From NCBI RefSeq assembly GCF_900108955.1, contig NZ_FNYA01000003.1, positions 186,001 to 250,000 of the forward strand: 64,000 nucleotides of DNA, read 5' to 3'. This document shows, piece after piece, positions 36,929-45,148 of this stretch. Under the pieces are notes generated by a model that ran no database searches, had not been told where the DNA came from, and saw nothing but the letters and a program-made list of their open reading frames with translations. Numbering within the stretch: the first letter of the stretch is position 1; each line of letters starts with the position of its first letter. This DNA is from Flavobacterium terrigena (lineage in GTDB: Bacteria > Bacteroidota > Bacteroidia > Flavobacteriales > Flavobacteriaceae). The translations under genes and the position numbers were made by a program.

Positions 36929-39900
36929 ATGAAAAAAAATTTACTTTTTTTATTAATGTTCTTTTGTGCTATTTCTTTTGCTCAAATAAAACAACTTAAA
37001 AAACCTTTTGTTCCAGTACAAGGATTAACTCCATCTGGGCATGTAAGATGTCATACTAACGAAAATGAAGCAGCGCTTCAAGCTAAATATCCAAACAGAG
37101 CTACAAATGAAGAGTTTGAAGCTTGGTTAGCACCTATTGTTAAGAAAATTAATCAAGATAGAGCTAGCGGAAGAAATATTCAAGTGGTTTACAACATCCC
37201 AGTAGTAATTCATATTGTTCATAATGGAGATGCATTAGGAACTGGTGAAAATATTACAGATGCTCAAGCGATTTCTCAAATTACAGTAATGAATCAAGAT
37301 TTTAGAAGACTTGCAGGAACTCCTGGAGGAACTAATTCTACTGGTTTAGCTGTAGATTGTGAAATTAATTTCTGTTTGGCTCAAACTGATCCAACTGGTG
37401 TTGCAACAACAGGAGTTGTAAGACATGTTATTGCGCCATATTCAAATAATGTTACGAATGGCTCTGGGGGTGCAGATTGGGAAACAAACGCAGATGTAGA
37501 AGCGATGAAAGCAGCTACTCAATGGGATCCAAATAATTATTTAAATATGTGGACAATTCGTCCTGGTGGACTGTCACTACAAAATGGTGGTTTAAATGGA
37601 TTATTAGGATATGCACAATTTCCAAGTAATTCTGGTTTAGCTGGTTTAAATGCTAATGGAGGTGCTGCAAATACAGATGGTGTTGTAGCGGCTTATAATG
37701 CTATGGGAACAATTGCGTTAAATGATGGAACCTTTATATTAAATCCAACGTATAACTTAGGAAGAACAATGACTCACGAAGTAGGTCACTGGGTGGGTTT
37801 ACGTCATATTTGGGGAGATGATGCCTGTCCTGCTTCAGGTGGTAATGTGAACACAAATGAAGATTTTTGTGCCGATACACCAGCAGCGGCAGACGCAAAT
37901 TATTCTTGTACAGTCGTAAATTCTTGTACAGCTATTGCAGGTAATGATATGATTCAAAATTATATGGATTATACTAATGATTCTTGTATGGATACATTTA
38001 CAGCTGATCAAAAAACACGTATGATAGCAGTAATGACAAATTCACCAAGAAGAAATACTTTAAATGCATCTACAGCTTGTCAAGCACCAACACCAATCAT
38101 TAGATTTACTAATCCAACTGGTTCGATAAATGAAAATACAAATTGTAGTTATACTGATGTAACCTTCCCAATAACTATAGGAAAAGTTGCTACGCAAAAT
38201 GCAACTCTTACATTTAATGTAACCGGCGGAACAGCTACTTTAAATACTGATTATAGTATAGTAAATAGTACTGTAACTTTCCCAGCTAATACAACAGCAT
38301 CACAAAATTTAACAATTAGAGTTTTCCATGACGGAATTGTAGAACCAAATGAAACTTTAATTATTGATATGACACTAAACGCAAATGGCGGTAACGCTGT
38401 TTTGAATAGCTTAGCAAAAACAATGACTATTACTATTGTTGATAATGATGTAGCACCAATTGCAACTCAAACAAACGTTTTACTTACTGAAGATTTTGAA
38501 GATGTTACAGGATGGACTATAGTCGATTCAAATGCAGATCAGTGGGGTGTTGTTACTGGACTTAATGGGTTTGGTACCGCACCTAATACACTTGCTGGAA
38601 AATGTGCTTACTCAGAAAAAGATAGAACATATTTATCAGGAACAGGTAATGCAAATCCAAATAATTATATAATCAGTCCTCAATTTACAATTACAGCTGG
38701 GGCGACTTCCGCTAATTTAACATATATTATTGCAGGATATGGTGCTGATGCGGGTAATTATTCGGCATATTTTACAACAACGTTAAACCCAACAACTGAA
38801 GCACAAATTACTTCTGGAGCATTAATTCAAGCAGCAACAACAATTACTTCTGGGACATCTGTTTTACAAAATATTAATATGAATGCATATATTGGACAAA
38901 CAGGACATATCGCATTTAGACATAATAATAACAATTCGGCAACTGGTTTATTATTGTTAGATACAGTCAATTTAACTTCAGTAACAAATACTAACGTTCA
39001 AACCGAAATTAATACAGCAACTCCATATACAGCAACTGTTAATGCAACTGGTAGTTTCCATGTGTTTGATACTAATAAAATTGTATTATCATCAACAAAT
39101 AATGGAACATTTAATTATGGTTGTACAAACGTAACGGTAAATAGAAGTCAAACTTCTGTTGGTGCTGGTTCAGCATCTTTTATTGATACTAATGCGGCTA
39201 ATAGAATATTACCAAAAACATATAATATTACTACAGGAAATGATACTGCAACTGGTAATTATACTATCACATTATATTGTACAGCTGCTGAAGTTTTAGC
39301 TTGGGAAACAGCTACTGGAAAATCAAGAACGGCTTTACAAATTATTAAAGTAATTAATAATCCGATTTCAACAATCAATGCTTCAAATTATACAAACTAT
39401 ATTATTGAAGAAAAAGCAGCGACTATTGGAGCATTTGGACCAAATGTAACTTTCACAGCAACTTTCAATACCAATATGTCTGGAGGTTATGCTATCGGTC
39501 CAAAAACAGGAATCGTTTGTGGTGATATAGCTTCAACATGGAACGGAACAGCTTGGTCTAATGGAACACCATCAAAAGTTACTGCAGTTACTTTCGCAGG
39601 AAACTATTCTTCTACAGCAGATTTAGATGCATGTTCAGTAACAATTAATACAGGAAGAAATGTAACTTTTAATGCAGGGCATACTTTAATTTCTGGTAAT
39701 GCTGTTACTGTTAATGGAACAGGTACATTAACTATTAATAATAATGCTGCTTTAAGGCAAGTAAATGCAGTAGCTAATACTGGAAATATTATTGTAAAAA
39801 GAAATTCTGCAGGAATGGTTAAATTGGATTATACAGCCTGGTCTTCTCCAGTTTCTGGACAACAATTACAAGCTTTTTCTCCAAGTACTTTACCAAACAG

Positions 39901-41101
39901 ATTTTATCAATATTTATACACTGGAACAACTACACCAACAGCTTATCAATCGGTTACAGCAACCAATAACTTCGTTGCAGGAAAAGGATATATGATTAGA
40001 GCTGCAGATAACTGGCCACTTACATCGACTGTATTTAACGGACAGTTTACAGGTGTGCCAACAAATGGAAATGTTTCTCAATCTGTGGGAATTGGATATA
40101 ACTTATTAGGAAATCCATATGCATCACCAATTTCTGGAAACCTTTTCTTAGGCGCTAATGCTTCGGTAAATACATTATACTTCTGGACACATACTGCTCC
40201 TGCAGTTGGAGGTGTTTATCCAGTTAATAATTACGCTTCTTATACTACTTTAGGAGGTACAGCTTCAGCAGCAGGTGGAGCAATTCCAAACGGAACCATT
40301 CAAACTGGTCAAGGTTTCTTTGTAAGAGCAACTGCGGGTGGAAATGCAAATTTCACAAATGCACAGCGTGTTAATGCGTCAGTAAGTACACAATTTTACA
40401 GAACTTCTGAAAATGCGGCAACAACTTCTGAAACAGATAAACACAGAATTTGGCTAAACTTAAATGATGCTTCAAATAACTATAACCAAATATTAGTAGG
40501 ATATGTAAATGGAGCTACTAATGGAATCGATAATGCAATTGATGGTGAAGTTTTAGATAAAGATGACACAATGTTATATAACGTAATCAATGATACTGAA
40601 TATGTAATTCAAGGAAAAGGATTACCATTTGCAGATACAGATGAAATTGCCTTAGGATTAAAAGCAACAACTGCCGGAAACTATTCAATTGCATTAGAAA
40701 ACGTAGATGGATTATTTACTTCTCAAAATGTATATATAAAAGATAACGTTGCTAATATTATTCACGACATCAAACAAACACCTTATTCTTTCACAACAAC
40801 TGATGGTGTGTTTAATAACAGATTTAAACTGGTATTTACAAATGCAGCATTAACAAATCCATCATTTGTTTCAGATGAAAGTGTAGTTGTATTTACTCAA
40901 AATGAAGAATTAAAAATTAGTGCTTCACAAGAAATGGCAAAAGTGGAAGTTTTTGATATACTTGGAAGAAACATTTACAACAATTCAAAAGTAAATGATA
41001 AAGTATTAAATATTTCTTCTATTGCGAATAGAAACCAAGCGTTGTTAGTGAAAATTACTTTTACAACGGGTCAATCTGTCACTAAAAAAGTAATCAAATA
41101 A
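36929..41101 (+). CDS. Secreted M43-type (pappalysin/cytophagalysin) metalloprotease with T9SS type-A tail
   Basis: 1390 residues from ATG 36929, where a proper signal peptide begins (MKKNLLFLLMFFCAISFAQ); the frame is open to 36839 but that segment overlaps the promoter. Zinc motif HEVGHWVGLRH (His283, Glu284, His287, His293) and Met-turn region IQNYMDYTNDSCM place it in the M43 pappalysin-like metzincins. Next come a Calx-beta-like domain (TLNTDYSIVNSTVTFPANTT), a choice-of-anchor J-like domain (LLTEDFEDVTGWTIVDSNAD) and a further beta domain. The last ~530 residues nearly repeat those of the preceding gene, ending in the type-A sorting tail. A surface or secreted protease is inferred. Confidence 0.92.
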   Translation: MKKNLLFLLMFFCAISFAQIKQLKKPFVPVQGLTPSGHVRCHTNENEAALQAKYPNRATNEEFEAWLAPIVKKINQDRASGRNIQVVYNIPVVIHIVHNGDALGTGENITDAQAISQITVMNQDFRRLAGTPGGTNSTGLAVDCEINFCLAQTDPTGVATTGVVRHVIAPYSNNVTNGSGGADWETNADVEAMKAATQWDPNNYLNMWTIRPGGLSLQNGGLNGLLGYAQFPSNSGLAGLNANGGAANTDGVVAAYNAMGTIALNDGTFILNPTYNLGRTMTHEVGHWVGLRHIWGDDACPASGGNVNTNEDFCADTPAAADANYSCTVVNSCTAIAGNDMIQNYMDYTNDSCMDTFTADQKTRMIAVMTNSPRRNTLNASTACQAPTPIIRFTNPTGSINENTNCSYTDVTFPITIGKVATQNATLTFNVTGGTATLNTDYSIVNSTVTFPANTTASQNLTIRVFHDGIVEPNETLIIDMTLNANGGNAVLNSLAKTMTITIVDNDVAPIATQTNVLLTEDFEDVTGWTIVDSNADQWGVVTGLNGFGTAPNTLAGKCAYSEKDRTYLSGTGNANPNNYIISPQFTITAGATSANLTYIIAGYGADAGNYSAYFTTTLNPTTEAQITSGALIQAATTITSGTSVLQNINMNAYIGQTGHIAFRHNNNNSATGLLLLDTVNLTSVTNTNVQTEINTATPYTATVNATGSFHVFDTNKIVLSSTNNGTFNYGCTNVTVNRSQTSVGAGSASFIDTNAANRILPKTYNITTGNDTATGNYTITLYCTAAEVLAWETATGKSRTALQIIKVINNPISTINASNYTNYIIEEKAATIGAFGPNVTFTATFNTNMSGGYAIGPKTGIVCGDIASTWNGTAWSNGTPSKVTAVTFAGNYSSTADLDACSVTINTGRNVTFNAGHTLISGNAVTVNGTGTLTINNNAALRQVNAVANTGNIIVKRNSAGMVKLDYTAWSSPVSGQQLQAFSPSTLPNRFYQYLYTGTTTPTAYQSVTATNNFVAGKGYMIRAADNWPLTSTVFNGQFTGVPTNGNVSQSVGIGYNLLGNPYASPISGNLFLGANASVNTLYFWTHTAPAVGGVYPVNNYASYTTLGGTASAAGGAIPNGTIQTGQGFFVRATAGGNANFTNAQRVNASVSTQFYRTSENAATTSETDKHRIWLNLNDASNNYNQILVGYVNGATNGIDNAIDGEVLDKDDTMLYNVINDTEYVIQGKGLPFADTDEIALGLKATTAGNYSIALENVDGLFTSQNVYIKDNVANIIHDIKQTPYSFTTTDGVFNNRFKLVFTNAALTNPSFVSDESVVVFTQNEELKISASQEMAKVEVFDILGRNIYNNSKVNDKVLNISSIANRNQALLVKITFTTGQSVTKKVIK

Positions 41102-41156
41102 CTACAATAAATTAAATTCTAAATCTCGATTCTGATATTTTTCAGAATCGAGATTT
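39518..41156 (+). repeat. Long direct repeat, copy 2 (3' module of second metalloprotease gene plus terminator)
   Basis: Partner of 35189-36840. Similarity covers the shared C-terminal module, the sorting tail and, after the stop codon, the same hairpin sequence TCTAAATCTCGATTCTGATA. Confidence 0.85.
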
Positions 41157-41160
41157 TTTT
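41121..41160. terminator. Terminator after second metalloprotease gene
   Basis: A 15-bp stem, AAATCTCGATTCTGA (41121-41135) with TCAGAATCGAGATTT (41142-41156), has a 6-nt loop and a T-run. It is homologous to the hairpin at 36805 but longer and better formed. Confidence 0.92.
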
Positions 41161-41206
41161 ATACTTAAAATTATCATAACAATTTTCAAACTTCAAACGG
41201 AATAAC

Positions 41207-41214
41207 TATCTTTG
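41207..41214 (+). promoter_or_regulatory. -7 box (TATCTTTG) for the PfkB gene
   Basis: TATCTTTG matches TANNTTTG and lies 22 bp before the ATG at 41237. A clear -33 TTG was not found. Confidence 0.5.
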
Positions 41215-41236
41215 CCGCTTATTTAAAAAGAAGAAA

Positions 41237-42160
41237 ATGAGTAAATTGGTAATTGTAGGAACGGTAGCTTTTGATGCTATTGAAACACCTTTTGGAAAAA
41301 CAGATAAAATTTTAGGTGGAGCAGCAACGTATATAGGTTTGTCAGCCTCTTTTTTTAATGTGGATTCGGCAATTGTATCTGTTGTAGGTGAAGATTTCCC
41401 ACAAGAACATTTAGATTTATTATCAGAAAGAAACATAAACATTGAAGGAATTGAAATCGTTAAAGGTGGAAAAACTTTCTTTTGGAGTGGAAAATACCAC
41501 AACGATATGAATTCTCGTGATACGTTAGCAACTGAGTTAAACGTATTAGCAGATTTTAATCCTGTGGTTCCTCAAGCATATAAAGATGCTGCAGTGGTGA
41601 TGTTAGGAAACTTACACCCAATTGTACAATCTTCAGTATTAGATCAAATGACTACAAAACCAAAGTTAGTAGTTTTAGACACGATGAACTTTTGGATGGA
41701 TTGTGCTTTACCAGAATTATTAGACGTAATCAAACGTGTAGACGTAATTACAATTAATGATGAAGAAGCGCGTCAATTATCTGGAGAATATTCTTTAGTA
41801 AAAGCAGCTGCAAAAATCCATACAATGGGTCCAAAATATGTAGTAATCAAAAAAGGAGAACACGGAGCCTTAATTTTTCATAATAAAGATGTTTTCTTCG
41901 CACCAGCGTTACCATTAGAAGAAGTTTTTGATCCAACAGGAGCAGGAGATACTTTCGCAGGTGGTTTCTCAGGTTACATTGCACAAACAGAAGATGTTTC
42001 TTTTGAAAGCATGAAAAACGCGATTATTCACGGTTCAAATTTAGCTTCATTCTGTGTAGAAAAATTCGGAACAGAAAGAATGGTGGATTTAAGCAAAGAA
42101 GACGTTTATGCACGTTTACAACAATTTAAGTCATTAACACAATTTGACATCAAATTATAA
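41237..42160 (+). CDS. PfkB-family sugar/nucleoside kinase
   Basis: 307 residues. The ribokinase-fold signature DPTGAGDTFAGGFSGY (catalytic base Asp238, anion hole GAGD) is near the C-terminus, and KILGGAATYIGLSASFF is the N-terminal substrate loop. It phosphorylates a sugar, nucleoside or related alcohol; the substrate is unresolved. The gene lies 70 bp upstream of a PurF-like gene with a weak terminator between, a pairing that hints at ribose/PRPP or nucleoside metabolism (inference). Confidence 0.9.
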   Translation: MSKLVIVGTVAFDAIETPFGKTDKILGGAATYIGLSASFFNVDSAIVSVVGEDFPQEHLDLLSERNINIEGIEIVKGGKTFFWSGKYHNDMNSRDTLATELNVLADFNPVVPQAYKDAAVVMLGNLHPIVQSSVLDQMTTKPKLVVLDTMNFWMDCALPELLDVIKRVDVITINDEEARQLSGEYSLVKAAAKIHTMGPKYVVIKKGEHGALIFHNKDVFFAPALPLEEVFDPTGAGDTFAGGFSGYIAQTEDVSFESMKNAIIHGSNLASFCVEKFGTERMVDLSKEDVYARLQQFKSLTQFDIKL

Positions 42161-42169
42161 GCACAAAAT

Positions 42170-42196
42170 ATGCCTCGAATTTTCGGGGCATTTTTA
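42170..42196 (+). terminator. Terminator after the PfkB gene
   Basis: ATGCCTCGAA (42170-42179) pairs with TTCGGGGCAT (42182-42191), one G-U pair, tight loop, followed by TTTTT. It lies 9 bp after the stop. Confidence 0.75.
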
Positions 42197-42230
42197 ATAC
42201 AACTAATAAATAATACAACACACAACAACT

Positions 42231-44129
42231 ATGAGCGACGCTATTAAACACGAATGTGGAATTGCATTACTTAGATTATTAAAACCATTAGAATACTATA
42301 AAGAAAAATATGGTACAGCTTTTTACGGTGTAGAAAAAATGTACCTTTTAATGGAAAAACAACACAATCGCGGTCAAGATGGTGCTGGTTTTGCAAGTAT
42401 CAAATTGGATGTAAAACCTGGGCAAAGATACATCAGTAGAATTCGTTCGAATCAAGCACAACCGATTCAAGATATTTTCGGACAAATTAATGCGAGAATT
42501 TCAAATGAATTAGCGAATAATCCTTCGTATCAAAATAATGTAGCCTTACAAAAAGAAAACATTCCTTATGTAGGTGAATTGTTTTTAGGTCACGTTCGTT
42601 ATGGTACTTTCGGAAAAAATAGCATAGAAAGTGTTCATCCATTTTTACGTCAGAATAACTGGATGCACAGAAATTTATTAGTAGCTGGAAACTTCAACAT
42701 GACAAATGTTAAAGAATTGTTTCAAGATTTAGTAGATGTGGGTCAACACCCAAAACTAATGGCAGATACAGTTACAGTTATGGAAAAAATTGGTCATTTC
42801 TTAGATGATGAAATTACCGATTTATATTTAGATTGTAAAAATGAAGGCCTTTCAAAACAAGAAGCTTCACCAGTAATTGCAGAAAGATTAAATATTGGAA
42901 GAATTTTAAGAAGAGCTTCTAAAAACTTCGATGGTGGTTACGCAATGGCCGGGCTTTTAGGACACGGTGACGCCTTTGTAGTTAGAGATCCAAACGGAAT
43001 TCGTCCAGCTTATTATTATCAAGATGATGAAATCGTAGTGGTTGCTTCAGAAAGACCAGTTATTCAAACGGTATTTAATGTGGCGTTTGATGATGTTAAA
43101 GAATTAGAAGCTGGAGACGCAATCATCGTTAAGAAAAACGGAAACGTTCAATTCGAAAATATTAGAGAAGCAGGTGAGAAAAAAGCGTGTTCTTTTGAAA
43201 GAATTTATTTCTCTCGTGGAAGCGATGCTGAAATCTATCAAGAAAGAAAATTACTAGGAAAATATGTTTTCCCAAGTGTATTGAAAGAAATTGACAACGA
43301 CATTCATAATTCGGTGTTTTCATTTATTCCGAATACAGCAGAAACTTCTTTTTACGGAATGGCGGAAGCGGCTCAAAAACATTTAGATGAGCAGAAAGTA
43401 AAAGACATTATCGCACAAAGAAATACCTTAGATGAAAATGGCTTAAATGCGATTTTAGAAGAGAAAGTTCGTACCGAAAAAATTGCGATTAAAGATGTAA
43501 AACTAAGAACGTTTATCACAGAAGATAGTAGTCGTGACGAAATGGTTTCTCATGTTTACGACATCACTTACGGTGTAGTAAAACCAACGGATAACTTAGT
43601 TATTATTGACGATAGTATTGTTCGTGGAACGACATTAAAACAAAGTATCATTAAAATTTTAGACCGATTAAATCCTAAGAAAATTGTTGTGGTTTCTTCG
43701 GCTCCACAAATTAGATATCCTGATTGTTACGGAATTGATATGAGTACAATGGAAGGTTTTATCGCTTTCAGAGCAACATTAGAGCTATTAAAAGATACAA
43801 ATCAATATCATATTGTGGATGACGTTTACAAAAAATGTAAAACACAACAAGGATTAAAAGATACAGAAGTAATTAATCACGTAAAAGAAATTTACGCTCC
43901 ATTTACAGACGAACAAATTTCGGATAAAATGGCAGAAATGTTAACTTCAAAAGAAGTGAAAGCAGAAGTGAAAATTATCTTCCAAAAAGTAGAAGATTTA
44001 CATAAAGCGTGTCCGAAAAATTTAGGTGATTGGTATTTCACAGGAAACTATCCAACACCAGGTGGAAATAGAGTAGTAAACACCGCGTTTATCAACTTTT
44101 ACGAAGGTAACGGAGAACGTGCTTATTAA
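42231..44129 (+). CDS. Long PurF-type amidophosphoribosyltransferase
   Basis: 632 residues, well above the usual ~470-510 of PurF. The class II glutamine amidotransferase nucleophile is Cys9 (KHECGIALLRLL), so an 8-residue leader must be removed to expose it. QHNRGQDGAGFAS, GHVRYGTFG and AMAGLLGHGDAFVVRDPNGIRP are standard PurF elements. The PRPP site is VIIDDSIVRGTT (Asp460, Asp461), and SSAPQIRYPDCYGIDMS follows. Extra segments lie around residues 80-115 and in a helical part (about 390-430). It should make phosphoribosylamine from PRPP and glutamine, first step of purine synthesis. Whether it is the main PurF or a paralogue cannot be judged within this window. Confidence 0.87.
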   Translation: MSDAIKHECGIALLRLLKPLEYYKEKYGTAFYGVEKMYLLMEKQHNRGQDGAGFASIKLDVKPGQRYISRIRSNQAQPIQDIFGQINARISNELANNPSYQNNVALQKENIPYVGELFLGHVRYGTFGKNSIESVHPFLRQNNWMHRNLLVAGNFNMTNVKELFQDLVDVGQHPKLMADTVTVMEKIGHFLDDEITDLYLDCKNEGLSKQEASPVIAERLNIGRILRRASKNFDGGYAMAGLLGHGDAFVVRDPNGIRPAYYYQDDEIVVVASERPVIQTVFNVAFDDVKELEAGDAIIVKKNGNVQFENIREAGEKKACSFERIYFSRGSDAEIYQERKLLGKYVFPSVLKEIDNDIHNSVFSFIPNTAETSFYGMAEAAQKHLDEQKVKDIIAQRNTLDENGLNAILEEKVRTEKIAIKDVKLRTFITEDSSRDEMVSHVYDITYGVVKPTDNLVIIDDSIVRGTTLKQSIIKILDRLNPKKIVVVSSAPQIRYPDCYGIDMSTMEGFIAFRATLELLKDTNQYHIVDDVYKKCKTQQGLKDTEVINHVKEIYAPFTDEQISDKMAEMLTSKEVKAEVKIIFQKVEDLHKACPKNLGDWYFTGNYPTPGGNRVVNTAFINFYEGNGERAY

Positions 44130-44159
44130 AAAAGTGCATTTCAACGGGAATATGTACTT
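44130..44159 (+). terminator. Weak terminator directly after the PurF-like gene
   Basis: AAAGTGCAT (44130-44138) pairs with ATGTACTTT (44151-44159) with one G-U pair. A stronger hairpin follows at 44251. Confidence 0.4.
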
Positions 44160-44250
44160 TATAACAAATATTTTATTCTAGTATAATAACTTGTTCTACT
44201 TTTATATCACCAGAAAATTAGTAGGTTAAGTTTTATGGTAGATTTGGGGC

Positions 44251-44283
44251 AAAAAGGGTGAAACGAAAGTTTCACCTTTTTTA
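44251..44283 (+). terminator. Terminator before the Crp/Fnr gene
   Basis: AAAAAGGGTGAAAC (44251-44264) pairs with GTTTCACCTTTTTT (44269-44282) across a GAAA tetraloop. It insulates the efflux/sulfur block from the purine genes. Confidence 0.9.
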
Positions 44284-44321
44284 TTTTATACCCATCTTAG
44301 TTCATAATAAATTAGTTTTTC

Positions 44322-44336
44322 ACAACTATTTGTTGT
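44322..44336. promoter_or_regulatory. Inverted repeat upstream of the Crp/Fnr gene
   Basis: ACAAC-TATTT-GTTGT is a perfect 5+5 inverted repeat 46 bp before the ATG at 44382, just upstream of a possible -7 element TAAATTCG (44346-44353). It differs from the GTAACA element found at the two target operons, so an autoregulatory role is only a guess. Confidence 0.3.
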
Positions 44337-44381
44337 TGAATTTACTAAATTCGCTTTAGAATTAATATTAAATTCATAAAA

Positions 44382-45008
44382 ATGGAAAACACGCTCCAAA
44401 ACACATATAATTTTATTTTCGAAGAAGCTTTATTGAACGAAATTTCAGAAGTTTCCAAGATTCATGATTTCAAAGAAGGTGATATTATTATTGATTTTGG
44501 TGAAAACATTAAAAGTATACCATTAATCTTAACGGGTGCGATTAAAATTTTACGTGAAGATTTTGATGAAGGCGAACTACTTCTATATTTTATTGAAAAA
44601 GGAGATACCTGTGCCATGTCTATGCAATGTTGTTTAGGAAAAGCTAAAAGTGAAATCAGAGCCATTGCAGAAACAGACGGACAACTTATTTTAATTCCAG
44701 TGGCTAAAATGAACGAATGGTTAGGTAAATATGCCACTTGGCGAGATTTTGTATTCAACAGCTATAACAACCGATTAAAAGAAATGCTAACCACAATTGA
44801 CCATTTAGCGTTCATGAATATGGATGAAAGGTTACTAAATTATCTTTTAGAAAAATCGAAAATCAATCATTCCAAAGAAATTCACAATACACATCAAGAA
44901 ATTGCCTACGATTTAAATACGTCAAGAGTTGTAATTTCCCGAATTTTAAAAGCCTTAGAAAATAAAGGGAAAATTAAATTGAATAGAGCGTATATTGAGT
45001 TGTTGTAA
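44382..45008 (+). CDS. Crp/Fnr-family transcriptional regulator with Cys-x5-Cys-Cys sensor
   Basis: 208 residues. The N-terminal cyclic-nucleotide-binding fold (about 20-125) includes FKEGDIIIDFGE and IPLILTGAIKIL. The usual cAMP-phosphate motif is replaced by DTCAMSMQCCLGKAKSEIRA, which has Cys77, Cys83 and Cys84. A long dimer helix (FNSYNNRLKEMLTTIDHLAF) leads to the winged helix (about 160-205) with recognition helix TSRVVISRILKALENKG. It should bind an inverted repeat as a dimer. The N-terminal four-Cys Fe-S arrangement of FNR is absent. The cysteine triad suggests thiol, persulfide or metal sensing (inference). It opens the efflux/sulfur block and is the natural candidate to bind the two GTAACA operators downstream. 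Confidence 0.9.
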   Translation: MENTLQNTYNFIFEEALLNEISEVSKIHDFKEGDIIIDFGENIKSIPLILTGAIKILREDFDEGELLLYFIEKGDTCAMSMQCCLGKAKSEIRAIAETDGQLILIPVAKMNEWLGKYATWRDFVFNSYNNRLKEMLTTIDHLAFMNMDERLLNYLLEKSKINHSKEIHNTHQEIAYDLNTSRVVISRILKALENKGKIKLNRAYIELL

Positions 45009-45080
45009 ATGTTAATTAATAAGCTATGGTGTGAAAGCTAATTATAACTAACCTATTCCAGCCCAAATCAAAAATTCCAC

Positions 45081-45128
45081 CTCTGTAACATTTGTAACTG
45101 TATAACGTTTGAGTTGCGTTTAATTTTG
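45081..45128 (+). promoter_or_regulatory. Crp/Fnr-type operator and -7 box upstream of the efflux operon
   Basis: The 20-mer ctctgtaacatttgtaactg (45081-45100; core GTAACATTTGTAAC 45085-45098) is followed by TAATTTTG (45121-45128). Core centre to -7 box centre is 33 bp, placing the site near -40. No TTG -33 box is present, which fits activator-dependent transcription. The same element and spacing occur at 51432-51479. Confidence 0.7.
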
Positions 45129-45148
45129 CTTCATAATTAATTTAGATT

